Shown here piece by piece: positions 58,457 through 64,000 of a stretch of DNA of 64,000 nucleotides. The notes under the pieces are model-generated. The model searched no databases. It saw nothing but the letters and a program-made list of their open reading frames with translations, and had not been told where the DNA came from. The DNA lies in the NCBI GenBank assembly GCA_025449735.1, contig JANWIV010000004.1:1-64000 (forward strand). Direction: 5' to 3'. Position numbers and translations under genes: made by a program. The stretch comes from Candidatus Microgenomates bacterium (GTDB lineage: Bacteria; Patescibacteriota; Microgenomatia; UBA1406; HO2-37-13b). Numbering within the stretch: the first letter of the stretch is position 1; the number at the start of each line of letters is the position of its first letter.

Positions 58457-60326
58457 AAGCATTGTGATAGTCAGACAAATCGCTTTTTAATTTAAGACCA
58501 ATACTTAAACTAGTTTTTGCCTTATCGCATTGTTTTAATTCTATTTCTGTTTTCCCGATATACAAATATACCCGCGGATTTTCAGAGTCATATTTAAGGG
58601 CGGATTTAAAATAGGACAATGCTTTCTCTGAGTCGTTAGTTTCTAAGAAAAAAATACCAGTTTCAAGTCTAGATATCGCATAAAAATTTAGTATTCCCGA
58701 TAGCATTAAATTCCGATATTCCTTCAGACTGCCGTCCAGAGGATCATAATAAGACTGCCAAAGTATGTCATTCTTATTTTTGACTTTTTGTGGATCAGGC
58801 AAGTCCGCCTTTTGATAGAGTCGATATAGGAGACCATTAGGTAACCAATAGTAATCAGTAGTTGCCATCGGAATAACCGATTCTGAAAAAATTGGATAGT
58901 GTTCATAGTTTTTTTTCAAAAAATCGTCAACATATTTAGTCCCAGATGAGCTAGGGATAAATACTTTTGAATAATATTTATTAAATATTTCATTTAGTTG
59001 TTTTGAAACTAGTTTTTGGCTGTGGATTAAGATTATATCGCTCCGATAATTATTCGTGTAATGAAGATATTGAGTATCAAAGAGATTGTTGTCACGCTCA
59101 AGAATCAAAATACCGTTTTTATCAACGGTATCGAGAATATTTTTCGCATGTTGTTCTGCGGTTGAATCGTGCTTCAGAATACTTAACTTCGGATAATTTG
59201 AGATAAAAAGAATCATCGGAAGAGTAAGTAAGATTAAACCAATGTTGACTCTAAACTCTTTCAACCGATTTGCTACCATTCTAATTATAAGTGATGTCCC
59301 ACAACCTATGAAAATAGCGACAATAAGATAAGAGGGTAATAAGAAGCGTTCAAATATTGCCAAAGCAAAACTATCAGTGATAATATAGGCAGCATAAAAA
59401 AAATAAATTGGTCCGGTAAATAAGAATAAAAGCATAAAAAAAATGACTAATGTACTCGATGGCTTACTACGAGACAATGCATATACTCCCAAAATAGCCA
59501 GCAAGACGCCAATAATCATGAAATCATCGAGCATAAATGAAAAATAGGTCGGAAGCTGAAGGAAGCGCGAAGCAATACTACCGCCGATAATGGCTCCAGA
59601 TTGAAAAGTGCCATAATCTGCTCTTGTTACCAAGCGCCAAAAATTACTCAGATTACTAGGATCTGCCCAATTAATTAAGGGATTTTTTACAGCGGCGAGA
59701 TAAACATAAAAATAAGGTATTAGTCCTGCTGAAAGTAATAAAACGTTTTTTAAAACAAAACTCAGTTCCTTTTTAACAATAGATTTTTTAAGAGGGCCTC
59801 TTTCGGTATATATTAGATAAGCAAAAGCGGGTAGACAAGTAATTATTAAGTGGTGATGAGCCAAAGATAACCCTAAGATCAAAGAGAACAGATATAACAA
59901 TCGAGCTTGATGTGTGTCTCGCCAAAGTAGCAAAATATAAATAAGAGCACTCATAAACAAAAGGTTCAACATGAATACTTCAGGCACAATGGCATAAAGC
60001 CAAAAAATGTAGGTTGACCCCAAGGTTAGACTAGCGATTAAAGCAGACAATCGGCTATTCGTCAATTTACTCACAATCAAATAGACTAGAGTTAAGGCAG
60101 ACGCTGCCGGAATTGAAGAGAGTAGACTGACTCTCCAGGCGACGGTTAATACGGGTAATTTTATTAAAACTGAAGCAATAAAGGTATAAAGTGGAAATCC
60201 CGGTGGATGCGCCACACCGCCGACAAATGCGGCGCTTACCAAATCTCCGGCGTCACCGCCATAGATGCTAATCGATTGAAAATAGAGATAAAAAGATAAA
60301 AAAAAACTTGCTAGAATTAATGCCAT
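58347..60326 (-). CDS. DUF2723 membrane glycosyltransferase-like protein with TPR tail, 659 aa
   Basis: GDAGDLVSAAFVGGVAHPPG is the DUF2723 signature, related to protein O-mannosyltransferases, in the first external loop. About ten membrane helices follow, then a C-terminal TPR-like part (ALSYFKSALKYDSENPRVYL). I start at MALILASFF. It follows the pilin gene by 24 bases, so pilin glycosylation is a reasonable guess. It overlaps the YfhO-like gene at its 3' end. Confidence 0.88.
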   Translation of the reverse strand: MALILASFFLSFYLYFQSISIYGGDAGDLVSAAFVGGVAHPPGFPLYTFIASVLIKLPVLTVAWRVSLLSSIPAASALTLVYLIVSKLTNSRLSALIASLTLGSTYIFWLYAIVPEVFMLNLLFMSALIYILLLWRDTHQARLLYLFSLILGLSLAHHHLIITCLPAFAYLIYTERGPLKKSIVKKELSFVLKNVLLLSAGLIPYFYVYLAAVKNPLINWADPSNLSNFWRLVTRADYGTFQSGAIIGGSIASRFLQLPTYFSFMLDDFMIIGVLLAILGVYALSRSKPSSTLVIFFMLLFLFTGPIYFFYAAYIITDSFALAIFERFLLPSYLIVAIFIGCGTSLIIRMVANRLKEFRVNIGLILLTLPMILFISNYPKLSILKHDSTAEQHAKNILDTVDKNGILILERDNNLFDTQYLHYTNNYRSDIILIHSQKLVSKQLNEIFNKYYSKVFIPSSSGTKYVDDFLKKNYEHYPIFSESVIPMATTDYYWLPNGLLYRLYQKADLPDPQKVKNKNDILWQSYYDPLDGSLKEYRNLMLSGILNFYAISRLETGIFFLETNDSEKALSYFKSALKYDSENPRVYLYIGKTEIELKQCDKAKTSLSIGLKLKSDLSDYHNAFIDLYEVCFDDEIKANIWKKKQLELEKAQETSLKEL

Positions 60327-60350
60327 TTTGCAATTATACCATTGCATTTC

Positions 60351-60893
60351 TTATGGAATAGTACATGTTGGAGCATTGGTACTATTGTAGATCTCATAGA
60401 AGTTGTTGCTGAGACCATCTGATACCAGTCTTCCAGCATTAGCTCTTGCTTCTAGTCGAGTACAAATACGGTAGCCAGAGGCATTCAGTAGGACCTGATA
60501 TTGAAGCCCTCCAGTGCCAGCTGCAGTGGCGCTAGTTATATAGACTCCGCCGGAACCAACATTTCTTGGGTCAACCACAAGAGTATTAACATAATTACAC
60601 ATGTCAATACCAAGCCATCCACCAACTCCACATGCGTTAGAGGCGGCATTAGCGGTACTGGCGGCCGTGAATACGGCAGCACTAGGATTATCCGCAAGGT
60701 ACTGCTCCATGACCTTTTGAAGGTCGCCAGCTTGTTTCAATCTTTGAGTGTCTCTGGCCTTTTTCTGTGCTTCAGCGGGATTGATGGCCACAAGAGCGAC
60801 AACAGCAAGTACGGCGAGAAGAGCTACGACTATAAGTACCTCTATTAAAGTGAATCCTTTATTTAAATATAGCGATTGATAATTTTTATTCAT
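60351..60893 (-). CDS. Type IV pilin-like prepilin (paralogue 2), 180 aa
   Basis: The prepilin motif KGFTLIEVLIVVALLAVLAV gives cleavage after Gly and Glu at mature position 5. Globular domain with conserved Cys (NACGVGGWLGIDMCNYV) and an end APTCTIP. It is closely similar to the pilin at 61004. It is upstream of the DUF2723 gene and has its own promoter. Confidence 0.95.
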   Translation of the reverse strand: MNKNYQSLYLNKGFTLIEVLIVVALLAVLAVVALVAINPAEAQKKARDTQRLKQAGDLQKVMEQYLADNPSAAVFTAASTANAASNACGVGGWLGIDMCNYVNTLVVDPRNVGSGGVYITSATAAGTGGLQYQVLLNASGYRICTRLEARANAGRLVSDGLSNNFYEIYNSTNAPTCTIP

Positions 60894-60899
60894 AGTTTC

Positions 60900-60928
60900 A
60901 TCTTAAAAGAGCCAAAATTATTTGTCAA
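60900..60928 (-). promoter_or_regulatory. Promoter of pilin paralogue 2
   Basis: Minus strand TTGACA, 17 nt, TAAGAT, ending 7 nt before the ATG at 60893. Confidence 0.65.
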
Positions 60929-60949
60929 GTCTATTTATACGTTTAACGT

Positions 60950-60982
60950 AAAAAAACCCCCACTTGGTAGCGGGGGTTTTTA
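60950..60982. terminator. Intrinsic terminator between the two pilin genes
   Basis: AAAACCCCCACTTGGTAGCGGGGGTTTTT: a perfect C5/G5 stem with A- and T-runs on either side. It should end the upstream pilin transcript (61004-61540). Confidence 0.85.
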
Positions 60983-61003
60983 AATAACTTACCTTTAGCT
61001 TAA

Positions 61004-61540
61004 CTATGGAATAGTACAAGTTGGTGCGCTAGTACTATTGTAAATTTCATAGAAGTTATTAGCATTACCGTCAGACGATAGTCTCGCGGAGTTAGCTTTC
61101 GCTTCTAATCGAGTACAAATGCGGTATCCAGCAGCGTTTAGGAGCACTTGGTATTGTAGTCCTCCAGTACTCGCCGTACCAGCCGTAGTGATGTAGACTC
61201 CACCAGATCCGGTGTTTCTTGGGTCAATCACAAGAGTATTGACATAATTACACATGTCAATACCAAGCCAACCAGCAGTGCCACAGGCGTTAGAGGCCGC
61301 ATTAGCAGTACTAGCAGCGGTGAATGCCGCGGCGCTAGGTGTGTCGGCGGTGTATTGCTCCATTACCTTTTGAAGGTCACCAGCTTCTTTAAGACGCTGT
61401 GTGTCTCGAGCCTTCTTCTGTGCTTCAGCAGGATTGATGGCAACCAAGGCCACAACGGCTAATATCGCGAGCAGGGCAACAACAATCAGGACCTCTATCA
61501 GGGTGAATCCTTTCTGTTTTCTTATTGCTTGAGTTATCAT
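61004..61540 (-). CDS. Type IV pilin-like prepilin (paralogue 1), 178 aa
   Basis: KGFTLIEVLIVVALLAILAV is the prepilin motif. The whole globular part closely matches paralogue 2 (NACGTAGWLGIDMCNYVNTL; end APTCTIP). I start at MITQAIRKQKG. Strong promoter upstream and terminator downstream suggest high expression as the major pilin. No pilus assembly ATPases are in the window. Confidence 0.95.
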   Translation of the reverse strand: MITQAIRKQKGFTLIEVLIVVALLAILAVVALVAINPAEAQKKARDTQRLKEAGDLQKVMEQYTADTPSAAAFTAASTANAASNACGTAGWLGIDMCNYVNTLVIDPRNTGSGGVYITTAGTASTGGLQYQVLLNAAGYRICTRLEAKANSARLSSDGNANNFYEIYNSTSAPTCTIP

Positions 61541-61586
61541 AAGTGTATCAAACAAGCATGAAACTATTAATTATGCTTCAAAATTA

Positions 61587-61616
61587 ATCATAAGCTAACT
61601 TCAAAAGCAATGTCAA
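61587..61616 (-). promoter_or_regulatory. Strong promoter of pilin paralogue 1
   Basis: Minus strand TTGACA, 18 nt spacer, TATGAT, about 47 nt upstream of the ATG at 61540, so unlike many core genes this mRNA has a leader. Confidence 0.7.
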
Positions 61617-61725
61617 GGGGTATTTTAAATATCTAATTATAAATGACACGATGGATTCAATTATCTTAGTTTAATTTCATAGGCTCGGACATTTTAATTG
61701 CAAAGTAATATGTTAAAATAGAGCT

Positions 61726-62445
61726 ATGGAAAAGGTTATAACTCATAAGGTGCTTTCTTGGGAAGAGCAGGAAGCAAGCTTTATGTCAGTTCAAGATTTA
61801 GAAAGTTATTTATTGATGTGCGAGCAATTTTTTACTGATCGCTCGGTAAATATTTGGCCAAACAGAGTCAGGGATGAATTAAAAGATACTCGCTTTAAAT
61901 TCACAGAAGGTGACTACTTTCGTTTTATCGGACTGGTAGCAATCTTATTTGCCCAGTTTGGTTTCCCTTCTCTTGAGGGTCAATTAAATCGACATGATAA
62001 GTACCAGTGGAAGCGATCTGTACTCAGCCCAAAACATCAACTAGCCTTAGCTTGTTATGCTGGCAATCTTAATGTTCAATCCTATCCTCATAAAAGAGCT
62101 CAATTTGAGGATCTTGAAAAAATTGATCCCGTAATCTCACTTGGAGTTTGGGGAATATCAATGCCAGTAACTGGAGGTAGGGTCAACTTAGAACCTTTAA
62201 GTCAAGAGAGGCGCTTTGAACAGGCAAGAAAGAGATTTGAGGATGATAAGCGTCTGATCTGCCTTCCTAATTTAGAGCTGAACCAATCGCTGTCCGCTCT
62301 TGAATTTAGCGGCGATCAAGCAGATTCAATGACTGAAAAGGAATTTGATGAGCAAATCTTGCCGTCGGTAATCGAAATGTTTGATCCATATTTTAATGCA
62401 GATATAGTCTTTCATAAGCACAGAAGGCTTCGTCGTTTTCGATAA
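61726..62445 (+). CDS. Hypothetical protein, 239 aa
   Basis: I recognise no family. It is soluble, mostly helical, with many aromatic residues (WPNRVRDEL, YFRFIGLVAILFAQFGFP). TAAAAT ends 6 nt before the ATG, so it is leaderless. It lies between the pilins and the adhesin-like gene; a link to pili is not shown. Confidence 0.55.
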   Translation: MEKVITHKVLSWEEQEASFMSVQDLESYLLMCEQFFTDRSVNIWPNRVRDELKDTRFKFTEGDYFRFIGLVAILFAQFGFPSLEGQLNRHDKYQWKRSVLSPKHQLALACYAGNLNVQSYPHKRAQFEDLEKIDPVISLGVWGISMPVTGGRVNLEPLSQERRFEQARKRFEDDKRLICLPNLELNQSLSALEFSGDQADSMTEKEFDEQILPSVIEMFDPYFNADIVFHKHRRLRRFR

Positions 62446-62498
62446 TCAGTCTTTTTATTTTTATTTTTTTTGTGATTATAGTAGGATTATTTAATACG

Positions 62499-63872
62499 AT
62501 GAAAAAAGTGTTATCCGGATTTGTTTTAATTGAAATACTTATTGTGTTGGGTATAATTTCAAGTCTTTCAGTATTAAGCTTTTTAGGCATAGCCGGCGCC
62601 TCAACAAAGGTTAAAAATAGTGCCAAGAAAAGAGATGTAAATATTATTGCTCAAGTTTATGAAGCTAATTTTGATGATAATAATCTACTATATCGACCAC
62701 TGGCTGCTGACGATTTTAATGCATTCGTGGTTCCAATTGCTGATGATGGGACCTTATATTCTGGGATGCTGTCTGATTTCGCCTCTGCTTTTAGAGTATG
62801 TGCAGTTCTTAACGGTAGAAGTCCTACTTCATGCAACGAACCTTCAGATGACTGCTATTGCCTTGCCTCACAAAAAGGAGTCTATATTGCGACAGATCCT
62901 GGAAGTGAGTCGCCAACACCTACCGGTGGAGGGTCAGGGGTGACCACCGAACCGACACCAACAACTAGTAGCAGTTGTACAATCGCCAGCGCGTCGTGGG
63001 GAGTGAATAATGCAGTTGAAAATGATCCAGTGTCGCTTCTTGTTGTCGGCAGCGGAATTTGTGAAGGCGAATCGGTGACATTCGCGGTATTTGAAGAAGA
63101 CGATGTCTCTGAAGGAGGTTTAGATGATAGTGCCAACATAAATCCTGTAAGTACTGTTTTTGCGTCAGATAATTCTGCTCTTACCACTTGGTTTGCTGAA
63201 TTTGAAAATGACTGCCTTGGGCTTTGTTTACCACCAGAATATTATTATAATGCGAGTGTTGGCGCGAGTAGCCCGACCAGAAGCAGCAATCCGCTTCTTA
63301 CTGTTTCGCAATCAGGTGGGGGAACTCCAACTCCCATACCAAGCGACACCCCAGTGCCAACTTCATTGCCGACCGATACCCCAATACCCACACCGACACC
63401 GCTGGCAAAGCGGGTTTTTGCCACTGCCAATCTGTATAATGGAAACCTTGGCGGTTTAGCAGGAGCGGATACAAAATGTCAGGATTCTGCAAACGCCGCT
63501 TCATTGGGTGGAACTTGGAAGGCGTGGCTTTCAACGACGATAACTTCGGCGGTGTCGCGTTTAAGCCATTCGTCAGATCCTTATAAACTCGTAGATGGAA
63601 CCATTATTGCCAATAATTGGACCGATTTAACTGATGGTATATTGACAAATTCCATAAGCAAGGATGAATTAGGAAATGTGGTCGGTGGAAATGTTTGGAC
63701 TATGACTCAAACTAATGGCACAGCGGTAGGACAACAATGTTCTAATTGGACTAGTGAAGCATCATCTATTCTTGGCCGGCAGGGAATCGTAACCTATACG
63801 ACCAGTCTTTGGACGAATTCAGCAAACGTTGCGTGTAATTTAACTAAACATCTATATTGCTTTGAGCAGTAA
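62499..63872 (+). CDS. Pilin-like protein with Pro/Thr linker and DUF1554-type C-terminal domain, 457 aa
   Basis: Prepilin-type N-terminus LSGFVLIEILIVLGIISSLS with Glu at mature position 5. After a short globular region with CNEPSDDCYC, a Thr/Pro linker, an Ig-like domain (about 175-265) and a second linker (TPTPIPSDTPVPTS) lead to a C-terminal DUF1554-like domain (about 310-457, RVFATANLYNGNLGGL ... DTKCQDSANAASLGGTWKAW). This looks like a pilus-tip adhesin. I start at MKKVLSGFV. Confidence 0.8.
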   Translation: MKKVLSGFVLIEILIVLGIISSLSVLSFLGIAGASTKVKNSAKKRDVNIIAQVYEANFDDNNLLYRPLAADDFNAFVVPIADDGTLYSGMLSDFASAFRVCAVLNGRSPTSCNEPSDDCYCLASQKGVYIATDPGSESPTPTGGGSGVTTEPTPTTSSSCTIASASWGVNNAVENDPVSLLVVGSGICEGESVTFAVFEEDDVSEGGLDDSANINPVSTVFASDNSALTTWFAEFENDCLGLCLPPEYYYNASVGASSPTRSSNPLLTVSQSGGGTPTPIPSDTPVPTSLPTDTPIPTPTPLAKRVFATANLYNGNLGGLAGADTKCQDSANAASLGGTWKAWLSTTITSAVSRLSHSSDPYKLVDGTIIANNWTDLTDGILTNSISKDELGNVVGGNVWTMTQTNGTAVGQQCSNWTSEASSILGRQGIVTYTTSLWTNSANVACNLTKHLYCFEQ

Positions 63873-63895
63873 TAATAGGTGTTATAATCGTAATT

Positions 63896-64000
63896 ATGAC
63901 GACAGAACGAGATAAAATTCTTACATCACAATACCCAGAAAATTGGGAACAATTTGAAAATCTATTTATTAAACATTATCCTTTATTTACCCCAGGATGG
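63896..64000 (+). CDS. Partial CDS cut by the window end
   Basis: ATG with TATAAT ending 7 nt upstream. The first 35 residues (MTTERDKILTSQYPENWEQF...) run to the window edge. Nothing can be said of its function. Confidence 0.5.
   Translation, partial: MTTERDKILTSQYPENWEQFENLFIKHYPLFTPGW

Overview
The window looks like a chromosomal segment of a reduced-genome bacterium of the Candidate Phyla Radiation (Patescibacteria). I cannot name the lineage. Supporting signs are a divergent 16S rRNA with a large insertion and altered universal primer sites, short or trimmed translation proteins (EF-Ts of 149 residues, a release factor 1 without domain I, a prolyl-tRNA synthetase without its editing insert), missing lipid and nucleotide genes in otherwise conserved neighbourhoods, type IV pilins, large secreted or membrane proteins, and roughly 40% GC by eye. 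TGA is used as a stop (ends of rnj and folC), so the SR1/Gracilibacteria code is not in use. Many genes carry a TATAAT-like box 6-9 nt before the start codon with no leader, which suggests leaderless mRNAs.

Layout. 0-5.4 kb: hypothetical gene, secreted seven-bladed FG-GAP protein, prfA, hisS. 5.5-8.6 kb: SF2 helicase with six C-terminal repeats. 8.6-22.9 kb: housekeeping genes (ctpA, rpsF-ssb-rpsR, cysS, cyclophilin, rnj, recR, prs, ybaB, dnaX, ybeY-like, rpsU, DHH protein), interrupted at 14.6-15.1 kb by a tRNA-Pro fragment, a PD-(D/E)XK endonuclease gene and an intact tRNA-Pro. 23.0-26.3 kb: TrpR/YerC-like regulator flanked by two operator-like palindromes, then a GC-rich island of six small unknown genes, all with GGAG-type ribosome binding sites, ending in a strong terminator. 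26.7-36.3 kb: proS, cmk-like, rseP, frr, tsf, rpsB, galU, tmk-like and a membrane-anchored Clp-like ATPase. 36.4-43.3 kb: folC, folA, thyA, dcd (folate and dTMP supply) mixed with hydrolases and a kinase-like gene. 43.4-48 kb: two tRNA loci in which an intact tRNA lies inside the anticodon loop of a broken tRNA of the same type, plus corA, a nuclease-like gene and a methyltransferase. 48.2-51.5 kb: SAM hydroxide adenosyltransferase-like gene and a stand-alone 16S rRNA gene. 51.5-60.3 kb: mreB and a surface-glycan or glycoprotein cluster. 60.3-64 kb: tandem pilins, a hypothetical gene, and a pilin-like adhesin.

The strongest theme is short palindromic or A/T-rich repeats inserted into structured RNA genes and reading frames. 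They sit in the D-, anticodon- and T-loops of tRNA copies, in the V1 hairpin of 16S rRNA (related to an intergenic repeat near 29.8 kb), and inside or at the ends of thyA, cysS and prfA. The nested tRNA arrangement is the candidate for a previously undescribed system. I could not run covariance models or database searches, so all assignments come from reading motifs and hand alignment.
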